Shown here one piece after another: positions 53,500-60,790 of a stretch of DNA of 64,000 bases (position 1 is the stretch's first letter; each line of letters opens with the position of its first letter). Position numbers and translations under genes: made by a program. The DNA is taken from NCBI GenBank assembly GCA_964247675.1, contig CAXTVW010000001.1, positions 51,799 through 115,798 on the forward strand, given 5' to 3'. Below the pieces are notes generated by a model. It did no database searches and was not told where the DNA came from. It saw only the letters and a program-made list of their open reading frames with translations. Origin of the DNA: BOG-908 sp964247675 (GTDB taxonomy: Bacteria; Pseudomonadota; Alphaproteobacteria; Acetobacterales; Acetobacteraceae).

Positions 53500-53658
53500 G
53501 CAAGCAGTTCTTTTTTGAAAAAAAGAACCAAAAAACTTTTACTACTGACGCTGCTGAAACGCAGCGCGCCTGTCCGGATCAAACCGGACTGCTGCAAATG
53601 CGCGGTGACAAAAGTTTTTTTCTTCTTTTTTTCAAAAAAGAAGGCCTTGCTTGCTTCC
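53495..53658. repeat. Nested palindromic intergenic repeat, copy 10, inside an ABC operon
   Basis: Complete. Arms AGCAAGCAAGCAGTTC with T6-GA-A7, and TTTTTTTCTTC, T7-C-A6, GAAGGCCTTGCTTGCTTCC. Inner part has hairpin GTCCGG-ATCAAA-CCGGAC and CTGCTGCAAATGCGCGG. It lies between two permease genes of one transporter, overlapping the start of the DppB-type gene by a few bases on its left and ending one base before the DppC stop. Confidence 0.95.
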
Positions 53659-53659
53659 C

Positions 53660-54637
53660 TCACACCCGCAACTTCGCCCGCGTATCCAGCGCGTCCCGCA
53701 ATCCATCCCCCAGCACGTTCAGCGCCAGCACCGTCACCACGATCATCACCCCGGGTGCCACGGCCACCAGCGGCCGCACGTAGATAAGCGTCTGCCCGTC
53801 TGCAATGATCGTGCCCCAGCTCGCCGCCGGCGGCTGCACGCCTATCTGCAGAAAGCTCAGCGCGCTCTCCGTTAGCAGGTTGAGCGCCATGATCAGCGGC
53901 GCGAACACGATCAGCGTGCTCGCCACGTTCGGCAGAATGTCACGCAGCAGGATGCGGCGGCTGCCCACGCCCAGGCACTGCGCGGCGAGGACGAACTCGC
54001 TTTGCGACAGGGCCAGCACCTGGCCGCGCACCGGCCTGGCCGCATACGGCACATAGACGATGCCGATGATGGCGATCGGCAGCAGCAGGCTGTCCGCCTC
54101 GATGGTGAACGGTCCCAGCTGCAGGCCCTGGCTGATCAGCACCACGGATAGCGAGATGGCCAGCAGGTACACCGGAAACGCCCAGAGTATATCCAGCAGG
54201 CGGGACAGCACCTGGTCCGTCCAGCCGCCCGCGTAGCCGGCCACGATCCCCACCAGCGCCGCCAGTGCCAGGCAGACGATCGTGGCCGCGCCCGCGATCA
54301 GCAGCGAGTTCCGCCCGCCATAGAGCAGCCGGGCCGCCACGTCGCGCCCCTGGCCGTCGGCGCCGAGGAAATACGCGTCGTGCCAGGTGGCGCCGATCGG
54401 CGCCGAGCCGAGATGCAGCGGGTTGTCGGCAGCCTGCAGGATGTCCAGCGTGCGCCCGCCTATCACCACGCTGCCGTCCAGGTTCGGCCGGAACGGGTCG
54501 CTGCCCGCCACATCGCGTGCGTAGAACGGCGCCAGCGCGCAGCCCAGCACGATGGCCAGCAGCACGCAGGCGGACACCACCGCGGCCCGGTCCCGCCGCA
54601 GCCGGCGCCAGGCGACCGCCCAAGGCCCATCGCTCAC
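53660..54637 (-). CDS. Dipeptide/oligopeptide ABC transporter permease (DppC type)
   Basis: 325 residues from a GTG that overlaps the stop of the binding-protein gene (GTGA). LRRDRAAVVSACVLLAIVLG is the typical DppC first membrane segment, followed by an external loop with HLGSAPIGATWHDAYFLGAD, then five segments with AQCLGVGSRRILLRDILPNV (EAA loop) and LTESALSFLQIGVQPPAASW, the DppC signature GLG-type end. It pairs with the DppB-type permease despite the repeat between them. Confidence 0.93.
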   Translation of the reverse strand: MSDGPWAVAWRRLRRDRAAVVSACVLLAIVLGCALAPFYARDVAGSDPFRPNLDGSVVIGGRTLDILQAADNPLHLGSAPIGATWHDAYFLGADGQGRDVAARLLYGGRNSLLIAGAATIVCLALAALVGIVAGYAGGWTDQVLSRLLDILWAFPVYLLAISLSVVLISQGLQLGPFTIEADSLLLPIAIIGIVYVPYAARPVRGQVLALSQSEFVLAAQCLGVGSRRILLRDILPNVASTLIVFAPLIMALNLLTESALSFLQIGVQPPAASWGTIIADGQTLIYVRPLVAVAPGVMIVVTVLALNVLGDGLRDALDTRAKLRV

Positions 54638-56370
54638 TGCACCCAGGCTTTCGAGAAGATCATGTGGGAGATCGGACTGAAGGTGAAACCGCCGAACCGG
54701 GGAGAGACCAGGTCCAGCCAATGTATCTGGAACAGCGCGGTGCTGGGCGCGCGATCGGTCAGGTCGTGGTCCACAGACGCCCACATCCGCGCCGCGCCGG
54801 CCGGGTCGGTCAGCTCGGCCGCCATGGCGTCCTGCATGCGCGCATCCACGGCCGGATCGCAGAACCCGCTCATGTTGTAGGAGGCGTCGGAACCCGGATG
54901 GTAGCCGGCGCAGGAGAACAGCACGTTGAGGAAGTCCGAAGGGGCCGGATAGTCCTGGTACCAGTTCGCCAGCCCGATCTGCACGCGGTTGTTGGAATTC
55001 GAGAGGTAGGGGTCGCGAATGTTGAAGGAGATGGCGTGCAGACGCGCGTCATAGCCGATGTCGGACAGCACGCTTTGCAGATAGACGCCCATGCTGTGCT
55101 CCACGTCGCGGTCCGAGGCGATCAGCGTCACCCGCATGCCGGCCGTCCCGGACGCCGCCACCAGCGCCCGCGCGCGCGCCAGGTCCGGCGCATGCCATTC
55201 GTCGCCGGGGTTCAAGGTGTAAGGGCAGTAAGGCTGCGAGCCGAACAGTCCCTCCGGCAGCAGGTGGCACAAAGGCGTGCCAAGCGCCGGCCCGCCATAC
55301 AGGTTCGCCAGCACGCGGCGGTTGACCGCCATCGCCACCGCCTGGCGCGCCCGCACGTCGTTGAACGGCGGCAGATGCGTGTTCATCATCAGGTAGTAGT
55401 AGGCCAGCATGGGGTGGATGTGCGCGAGGCGCGCGTAGTGGCCGCCGATCTCCGCCAGGCGGTCCAGCGGCGGCGGGTCGCTCATCCAGTCCAGCGCGCC
55501 GTTCTCTATCGCGCTCACCTCGGATTCCGTCTGCAACCCGTAGCGTATCTCGATGCGGTCGGCATGGCCGTCCGGCTGGGCGTCCTCGCTCCATTGGTGG
55601 AAATACGGGTTGCGTATCAGCACCATGGCGCGCAGCGGGTCATAGCTCGCCACCCTGTATGGCCCGGTGGCCGCCGGCGGCGTGGTGCCCAGGTCATGCG
55701 CCGGCGTGTCGGCCGGCAATATGGCGGCGAACGGCAGGGCGATCTTCTGGGCGAACTCGCTGTCCGGCCGGGTCAGGTGGATGGTCACGGTGCGCGCGGC
55801 CGCGTCTCCCGCCACGCCGCCTTCCAGCATGCAGCCGGCGGGATGCGCCAGGCAGGCCTGCGCGCCCACGATGATGCCGTACCAGCTGCCTGTGTTCGGT
55901 CCGGAGACGCGGAACATGCGGCGGAAGCTGGCCACCACGTCGGCCACGCCAACCTCCCGACCGTCGGAGAACCGCACGCCGCGGCGCAGCCGGAACACGT
56001 AGGTGCGCCCGCCGTCTTGTATCTCCGGCAACGCCTCCGCCAGGTCCGGCACCAGCACCGTGCCCTCGGCGCCTTCGGCCTTGCGGAAGCACAGCAGCTG
56101 GTCCTGCGTCACCGACAGCACCTGCCAGACATCCGTCGTGTAGCTGATCTGCGGGTCGATCGTGCCGTCCGCCTGGTAGGAGGCGAAATGCATCACGCCG
56201 CCGCGGTGGGTCTGCGCGCAGGCGGCACTTGCCAGGGAGCCGGATGCCAGGAGGAGGAGCAGCCTGACGCGATGCGTTGCGAAAGAAAGAAAGGCCTTCT
56301 TTTTTGAAAAAAAGAAGCAAAAAACTTTTACCCCTGCGCTTTTGACAGGCTTCGATTTGTCCTCGGGCAT
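54634..56370 (-). CDS. Peptide ABC transporter substrate-binding protein (SBP_bac_5), 5' end merged with a repeat
   Basis: The mature part, about 525 residues, has SBP family 5 features (QISYTTDVWQVLSVTQDQLL, DGGRTYVFRLRRGVRFSDGR, VRARQAVAMAVNRRVLANLY). A signal peptide is plain: RLLLLLASGSLASAACAQ. No ATG, GTG or TTG lies just before it; the frame runs open into repeat copy 11. The nearest in-frame ATG upstream is at 56370, inside the repeat, and would give a ~37-residue repeat-encoded extension with KKKAFLSF; CTG at 56262 is another possibility. It is the first gene of the transporter operon, coupled to the DppC-type gene. Confidence 0.85.
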   Translation of the reverse strand: MPEDKSKPVKSAGVKVFCFFFSKKKAFLSFATHRVRLLLLLASGSLASAACAQTHRGGVMHFASYQADGTIDPQISYTTDVWQVLSVTQDQLLCFRKAEGAEGTVLVPDLAEALPEIQDGGRTYVFRLRRGVRFSDGREVGVADVVASFRRMFRVSGPNTGSWYGIIVGAQACLAHPAGCMLEGGVAGDAAARTVTIHLTRPDSEFAQKIALPFAAILPADTPAHDLGTTPPAATGPYRVASYDPLRAMVLIRNPYFHQWSEDAQPDGHADRIEIRYGLQTESEVSAIENGALDWMSDPPPLDRLAEIGGHYARLAHIHPMLAYYYLMMNTHLPPFNDVRARQAVAMAVNRRVLANLYGGPALGTPLCHLLPEGLFGSQPYCPYTLNPGDEWHAPDLARARALVAASGTAGMRVTLIASDRDVEHSMGVYLQSVLSDIGYDARLHAISFNIRDPYLSNSNNRVQIGLANWYQDYPAPSDFLNVLFSCAGYHPGSDASYNMSGFCDPAVDARMQDAMAAELTDPAGAARMWASVDHDLTDRAPSTALFQIHWLDLVSPRFGGFTFSPISHMIFSKAWVQ

Positions 56371-56443
56371 GCGGCTGCTGCAGATGCCGGGGAGGAAAAG
56401 TTTTTTGATCCTTTTTTTCAAAAAAGGACTGCTTGCTTTCTTT
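56281..56443. repeat. Nested palindromic intergenic repeat, copy 11, at a gene 5' end
   Basis: Complete: GAAAGAAAGAAAGGCCTTC, T6-GA-A7, inner part CAGGCTTCGATTTGTCCTCG and GGCTGCTGCAGATGCCGGG, right arm AAAAGTTTTTTGATCC, T7-C-A6, GGACTGCTTGCTTTC. Unlike other copies it has no stop codon on either side: it lies between the 5' ends of two divergent genes and starts 13-19 bp from the signal-peptide codons of the binding protein. Confidence 0.95.
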
Positions 56444-56452
56444 AACTGCATC

Positions 56453-56486
56453 GCTTCGCAAAACTTTTTGCTGTTTTTTTCGGCAG
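56453..56486. repeat. Fragment of the palindromic repeat family, next to copy 11
   Basis: GCTTCGCAAAACTTTTTGCT and GTTTTTTTCGGCAGG resemble another right arm (AAAAGTTTTTTGCTTCTTTT type) only ten bases after copy 11. It points to a past tandem copy or a deletion between two copies. Confidence 0.45.
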
Positions 56487-56523
56487 GAAGCGCGTTTGTC
56501 TTGCAGTTGCCCGCGTTGGCCAG

Positions 56524-57441
56524 ATGGAGTACCCGGCCCCAGCCATGAATGCGATATCCGAGCCAGATGCGATAGCCGCGCCAGCTATCACGGAGCCAGC
56601 CCTGCCGCGGCTGGCCACCTCCACGATGGACATCGGCGCGGACGTCACCCGGACCAAGCGCAACCGCCTGGCCTGGACCGATCTCGTCGAAGGCGCCGCA
56701 CTATGGCGGCTCGGCGTCACGCTCGGCTGGCTGGACATCAAGCTGAAATACCGCGGCTCGCTGCTCGGCCCGTTCTGGCTGACCATCTCCACCGCGGTGT
56801 GGATCGGCGCCATGGGCGGGCTCTACAGCGTGCTGTTCCACCAGGACCTGCACACCTACTTACCCTTCCTCGCACTCTCGCTGGTCACCTGGAACGCCAT
56901 CGGTGGCCTGGTGGGCGACGCCTGCAACACCTTCACCCAGGCCGAGGGCACCATACGCGCGATGCGCATGCCGTTCTTCGTGCATGCTTTGCGCGTGGTT
57001 GTGCGGACCGCCATCTCGTTCGCCCACAACCTGCCGGTGATCGTCGGCGTGTTCGCCATCTTCTCGGTCTGGCCAGGCTACGTCGCCGCCCAAAGCCTGC
57101 TGGGCTTCGTGCTCTGGACGGTGGACGGGTTCGCCGCCTGCCTGCTGCTCGGCAGCCTGTGCGCGCGCTTCCGCGATATCCCGCCCATCGTCGGCAGCAT
57201 CATGCAGATCGCGTTCTTCATCACGCCGATTGTCTGGCTGCCCGGGCAGCTCGGCGCGCATGGCTGGTGGCTGCCCTACAATCCGTTTGACGCGTTGCTG
57301 GAAACCGTGCGTGCGCCGTTGCTTGGCCAGTCGGTCTCTCCATTGGTCTGGACCCTGGCGCTCATCGACAGCGCGCTGTTCTGCGGCCTCACCTGGTTCG
57401 TGTTCGTTCGGGTAAGGACGCGGCTCGCCTACTGGATGTGA
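56524..57441 (+). CDS. ABC-2 type polysaccharide export permease (Wzm/KpsM-like)
   Basis: 305 residues (or 298 from the ATG at 56545). A polar N-terminus is followed by ALWRLGVTLGWLDIKLKYRG and SLLGPFWLTISTAVWIGAMG, the opening motif of Wzm-type permeases, and five more membrane segments ending LTWFVFVRVRTRLAYWM. With the Wzt-like ATPase gene 88 bp downstream it should export an undecaprenyl-linked O-antigen or capsule-like polysaccharide. No glycosyltransferases are adjacent here. Confidence 0.9.
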   Translation: MEYPAPAMNAISEPDAIAAPAITEPALPRLATSTMDIGADVTRTKRNRLAWTDLVEGAALWRLGVTLGWLDIKLKYRGSLLGPFWLTISTAVWIGAMGGLYSVLFHQDLHTYLPFLALSLVTWNAIGGLVGDACNTFTQAEGTIRAMRMPFFVHALRVVVRTAISFAHNLPVIVGVFAIFSVWPGYVAAQSLLGFVLWTVDGFAACLLLGSLCARFRDIPPIVGSIMQIAFFITPIVWLPGQLGAHGWWLPYNPFDALLETVRAPLLGQSVSPLVWTLALIDSALFCGLTWFVFVRVRTRLAYWM

Positions 57442-57529
57442 AACTGCCGTCCTGCAAACCAGGGCGCCGAACAGGTCCTGTTCCTTTCCCGGAAAGGACT
57501 GTCCCCCCTCTGTAAAAGACCCAGAACCC

Positions 57530-58318
57530 ATGGCCCACATCCAGGTCGAGAATGTTTCCGTCGATTTTCCGCTGTATCACGGCAGCGCGCGCAGCCTGAA
57601 GAAAACGGTGTTCGCGGCCGCGTCTGGGCGGCTGGGCGAGGACACCCGCCAGCGCGTGGTGGTGCAGGCCTTGCGCAACATCAACATCGATCTGCGAAGC
57701 GGCGACCGCCTGGGCCTGGTCGGCACAAACGGCGCCGGCAAGACCACATTGCTGCGCACGATCGCCGGCATCTACGAGCCGATCGCCGGCCACATACGCG
57801 TGGAGGGCAGCCTCAACGCGCTGCTGGATCCGCAGCTCGGCATGAACATGGACCTGACAGGCCGCGAGAACATCATGCTGCGCGGCCTCTACAACGGCTT
57901 CAACAAGTCTCAGATCGACGCGATGGAGGCGGACGTGCAGGACTTCGCCGAGCTTGGCGAGTTCCTGGACCTGCCTGTGCGCTTCTACAGCTCCGGCATG
58001 ATCGTCCGCCTCGGCTTCGCGCTAGCCACCTGCATCCGTCCGCAGGTGCTGCTGATGGACGAGTGGTTCCTCGCCGGCGATGCGAGCTTCATGGCAAAGG
58101 CCCGCGCCCGCCTGGAAAGCGTGGTGCGCGGCGCGGATATCCTGGTGCTCTCCTCGCACCAATCCGGCGCCGTGCTGGATTGGTGCACGCGCGTGCTGTG
58201 GATGGACCACGGGCGCATCGTCATGGAAGGCCCGGCGGCAGAGGTGATGGATGCTTACCTGCGCGGGGTGGCGCCTTCCGCACGCGTGCTGGAGGAGGCG
58301 GCGAGCTTGCCAGCTTAG
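57530..58318 (+). CDS. Polysaccharide export ABC transporter ATP-binding protein (Wzt/KpsT-like)
   Basis: 262 residues. The Wzt opening VENVSVDFPLYHGSARSLKK leads to Walker A GLVGTNGAGKTTLL, Q-loop LDPQLGMNMDLTGRENI, signature FYSSGMIVRLGFALAT, Walker B VLLMDEWFLAGD and H-loop LSSHQSGAV. There is no C-terminal carbohydrate-binding domain, so it is the short (KpsT/RfbE-like) form. The gap before it holds an 8-bp hairpin (TCCTTTCC at 57482, GGAAAGGA at 57491) that may be a repeat relic. Repeat copy 12 begins at its stop. Confidence 0.92.
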   Translation: MAHIQVENVSVDFPLYHGSARSLKKTVFAAASGRLGEDTRQRVVVQALRNINIDLRSGDRLGLVGTNGAGKTTLLRTIAGIYEPIAGHIRVEGSLNALLDPQLGMNMDLTGRENIMLRGLYNGFNKSQIDAMEADVQDFAELGEFLDLPVRFYSSGMIVRLGFALATCIRPQVLLMDEWFLAGDASFMAKARARLESVVRGADILVLSSHQSGAVLDWCTRVLWMDHGRIVMEGPAAEVMDAYLRGVAPSARVLEEAASLPA

Positions 58319-58319
58319 A

Positions 58320-58482
58320 GGAAGCAAGCAAGGCCTTCTTTTTTGAAAAAAAGAAGCAAAAAACTTTCATCACCCCGCATTTGCGGCAGCCGGAAGTCTT
58401 AGGACAAAGCCAAGCGCTGAGAGGGCGTCAGGAGCAAAAGTTTTTTGCTTCTTTTTTTCAAAAAAGAAGGCCTTCCTTCCTT
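58320..58482. repeat. Nested palindromic intergenic repeat, copy 12
   Basis: Complete: GGAAGCAAGCAAGGCCTTC to CAAAAAACTTTCATC, inner part CCCCGCATTTGCGGCAGCCG and AGGACAAAGCCAAGCGCTGA, right arm GCAAAAGTTTTTTGCTTC, T7-C-A6, GAAGGCCTTCCTTCCTT. It fills the gap between two convergent genes from stop to stop. Confidence 0.95.
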
Positions 58483-58990
58483 AATCCCGCTTCCGCCGAA
58501 ACGCATCCAGGCTGACGATCTGCGGCGTAGCATCGGGCGCCGGCACGGCCGCCGGCTCCACGGCCTGCGGCTCCGCTTCCGCCACAGGCGCCACCGCCCT
58601 GAACCGCAAGCCGAACTGCACCTGCGGGTCCACGAACGCGGTCACCGCGGCCAGCGGCACCGTCAGCGCGGAGTTCACCCCGCCGAAGGACAGGTTGACG
58701 CCGAACACGCCGGCGCTTTCGTCCACGAACAGATCCTTGAACTGGTGCTGCAGGACAATGGTCATCTCTTCGGGCCATTTCTGCCGCAGCCGCGCGGGGA
58801 TATTCACCCCCGGATAGTCGGTGCGGAACGTAATGTAAAAATGGTGCTCGCCCGGCAAGCCTTCGGCGATCACGTGAGACAGGGCGCGGGCGACCACCGC
58901 GCGCAGCGCGTCCTCCATCCATTGGTCGTAAGGAAGCAGGCTGTCTGGCGTGCCGTCGGCGCCGTCGCTTACTTCGGTATCGTCTTCCAT
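58481..58990 (-). CDS. sspB: SspB-family ClpXP adaptor (alphaproteobacterial type)
   Basis: 169 residues from the ATG at 58990 with GGGAG upstream. The SspB fold is visible: LPYDQWMEDALRAVVARALS, GLPGEHHFYITFRTDYPGVN, IPARLRQKWPEEMTIVLQHQ, FGVNLSFGGVNSALTVPLAA, FVDPQVQFGLRF. The disordered tail ends in the ClpX-binding-like peptide (IVSLDAFRRKRD). It hands ssrA-tagged proteins to ClpXP. The VSLDxFRxK ending is shared by alphaproteobacterial SspB proteins. Confidence 0.93.
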   Translation of the reverse strand: MEDDTEVSDGADGTPDSLLPYDQWMEDALRAVVARALSHVIAEGLPGEHHFYITFRTDYPGVNIPARLRQKWPEEMTIVLQHQFKDLFVDESAGVFGVNLSFGGVNSALTVPLAAVTAFVDPQVQFGLRFRAVAPVAEAEPQAVEPAAVPAPDATPQIVSLDAFRRKRD

Positions 58991-59049
58991 GATCGGGCTC
59001 CCAGCCTGCATGCATAGCGCGTGAGACGCGGCGCGCAAACGGGGGTTGA

Positions 59050-59190
59050 AGAAAAGAAAGCAAGCAGTCGTTTTTGGAAAAAGCGGAGACAAAATCTTTT
59101 TCCTCAAGGCGCGGCTGTTTCAGCCTCCGCCGACAGGGAGAAAAAGTTTTTTGCTTCTTTTTTTCAAAAAAGAAGGCCTTGCTTCCTTCA
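59050..59190. repeat. Nested palindromic intergenic repeat, copy 13
   Basis: Left arm is worn (GAAAGCAAGCAGTCGTTTTT, AAAAAGCGGAGACAAAATC), the right arm is perfect (AAAAAGTTTTTTGCTTC, T7-C-A6, GAAGGCCTTGCTTCCTTC). The inner part is short (CGGCTGTTTCAGCCTCCGCC). It abuts the stop of the S41 protease gene and lies 60 bp upstream of sspB. Confidence 0.9.
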
Positions 59191-60750
59191 CTCCGCCGGA
59201 AGCAAAGCCGCCTTGTAAGCCGCCGGATGATCCGCCAGGAACTGCGCCGTCCGCATGTCCCCATCATCGCCCTCCGAGGCCGGGCACGCCGCACGGATGG
59301 CCAGCACCTGGGCCACCGGCAGCGGCGCCCGGGCGGCGCGCGCCTGCGCCACCGCCTCCTTCATGCCGGTGATGCCGGCCGGGACATCCGTCAGCGCGTG
59401 CGGCCCGGGACTGGTGCAGACCTGCGGGATCACGCCCAGCGACTGGATGGGCCAGCCGCGTGGCGCCAGCACGCGGCTCCAGGTGACGAACAGCTCGCCG
59501 CCGTCCGGCAGGCGGGTGATCGTCTGCACCAGCCCCTTGCCGAGCGTGGCGCTGCCCACCACCACGCCGCGGCCGAGATCGGCGAGTGCGGCCGCCATGA
59601 TCTCGGAGGCGCTGGCGGACCGGCCATCCACCAGGACGATCACCGGCAGGCCGTGCGTCAGGTCGCCGCCGTCGATGCGCCAGTCATGCGTGGCTTCCGG
59701 CGCGCGGCCGGCGGTGCTGGCGATCACGCCGTGATCGGCCAGCAGCGCTACGCTAGTCACGGCCTGGCGCAGCAGCCCGCCCCGGTTGCCGCGCAGATCC
59801 ACCACGATGGCGGCGGGCGGCGGCTTGGCGGCGAGGCCGGCTTCCAGCGCCTCGCTCAGCCGCTCGGCGGTGTTGCTGGTGAAGCTGCTGATACGGATCA
59901 CCAGCATGTTCCCGGTGCGCTCGGAGAACACCGTCTCCGGCGGCACGTAGGCCAGCGTCAGCGGCAGGGTGCGCGCCAGGCCGTCCAGCCCGCGCACGCT
60001 CACGGTGATGTTGGTGCCCTCTGGGCCGGACAGCGCCTCGCGCACCCGGTCGAGCTGGCTGGCGCGCACACGCTGCCCATCGACGGCCAGGATGCGGTCC
60101 CCCACACGTGCGCCGGCCTCCTGGCCGGGACCGTCGGGCACCAGGCTGTCTATCGCCACCGTGCGGCCGCGCACGACCACGCCGATGCCGGCCGAGGCGT
60201 CCTGGGACAGCTTGGTGCGCTCTGCCTCGGCAGGCGCGGGCGGTTCGTAGCGGGAATACGGGTCGAGATGGTTGAACATCTCGTCGAAGAAACCCTGGAT
60301 CAGGCCTTGCGTGCCGGCCGCGCGCAAGGTGGGCGATTCCGCATAGGCGGCGGCCTCCACCTCCGCGGCGGCGTGGCCCCAGGCTTCCGCGTCGTCGGGC
60401 GCGGGCGCCGCGCGGTCCAGCAGCATGCGGGTGCCGTCGGTGAGCTGCAGGCGGGGGCCGTGCAGGTCTGCGGTCAGCGCGGGGTCCAGCGCGGTGATGC
60501 CGTGCAGGCCCCACATCGTCAGTTGCTGCGCTGTGGCGGGCTCCAGGGTGCGCGGCGCGGCGAAGGCCAGGGCGGCGCTGAAGACGCGGCCTGCCAGCGG
60601 GGCCTCGAAGGCGGCTTGGGCGGGGAGGGCGTGGACGAGGAGGAAGGCAAGGAAGAAAGGCCTTCTTTTTTGAAAAAAAGAAGCAAAAAACTTTTGTCCC
60701 TGGCGCTGCGTCCGCTCCCGCGTCTGTTCGGGATTACCCGGCTGCTGCAC
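59188..60750 (-). CDS. S41-family C-terminal processing peptidase, 5' end merged with a repeat
   Basis: About 490 mature residues: a helical N-terminal part, a PDZ domain (ASAGIGVVVRGRTVAIDSLV, GARVGDRILAVDGQRVRAS), then the S41 catalytic region with AIVVDLRGNRGGLLRQAVTS, Ser in VDGRSASASEIMAAAL and Lys in SATLGKGLVQT, i.e. the Ser-Lys dyad of Ctp/CtpA proteases. It acts in the periplasm. The signal peptide LAFLLVHALPAQA is clear but has no start codon next to it; the frame continues through repeat copy 14 (reading KKR-type and FF residues) to a GTG at 60750 inside the repeat, which I use as the start. Confidence 0.86.
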   Translation of the reverse strand: MQQPGNPEQTRERTQRQGQKFFASFFQKRRPFFLAFLLVHALPAQAAFEAPLAGRVFSAALAFAAPRTLEPATAQQLTMWGLHGITALDPALTADLHGPRLQLTDGTRMLLDRAAPAPDDAEAWGHAAAEVEAAAYAESPTLRAAGTQGLIQGFFDEMFNHLDPYSRYEPPAPAEAERTKLSQDASAGIGVVVRGRTVAIDSLVPDGPGQEAGARVGDRILAVDGQRVRASQLDRVREALSGPEGTNITVSVRGLDGLARTLPLTLAYVPPETVFSERTGNMLVIRISSFTSNTAERLSEALEAGLAAKPPPAAIVVDLRGNRGGLLRQAVTSVALLADHGVIASTAGRAPEATHDWRIDGGDLTHGLPVIVLVDGRSASASEIMAAALADLGRGVVVGSATLGKGLVQTITRLPDGGELFVTWSRVLAPRGWPIQSLGVIPQVCTSPGPHALTDVPAGITGMKEAVAQARAARAPLPVAQVLAIRAACPASEGDDGDMRTAQFLADHPAAYKAALLPAE

Positions 60751-60790
60751 AGGCGTCCTTTTTTTCGAAAAAGGACTACTTGCCTGCCTT
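60646..60790. repeat. Nested palindromic intergenic repeat, copy 14, at a gene 5' end
   Basis: Left arm AGGCAAGGAAGAAAGGCCTTC with T6-GA-A7 and GCAAAAAACTTTTG is intact (written from 60646); the right arm lacks the AAAAGTTTTTTG part but keeps GGCGTCC, T7-CGA4, GGACTACTTGCCTGCC. It follows the rnr stop and overlaps the region where the S41 gene's start should be. Confidence 0.9.
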
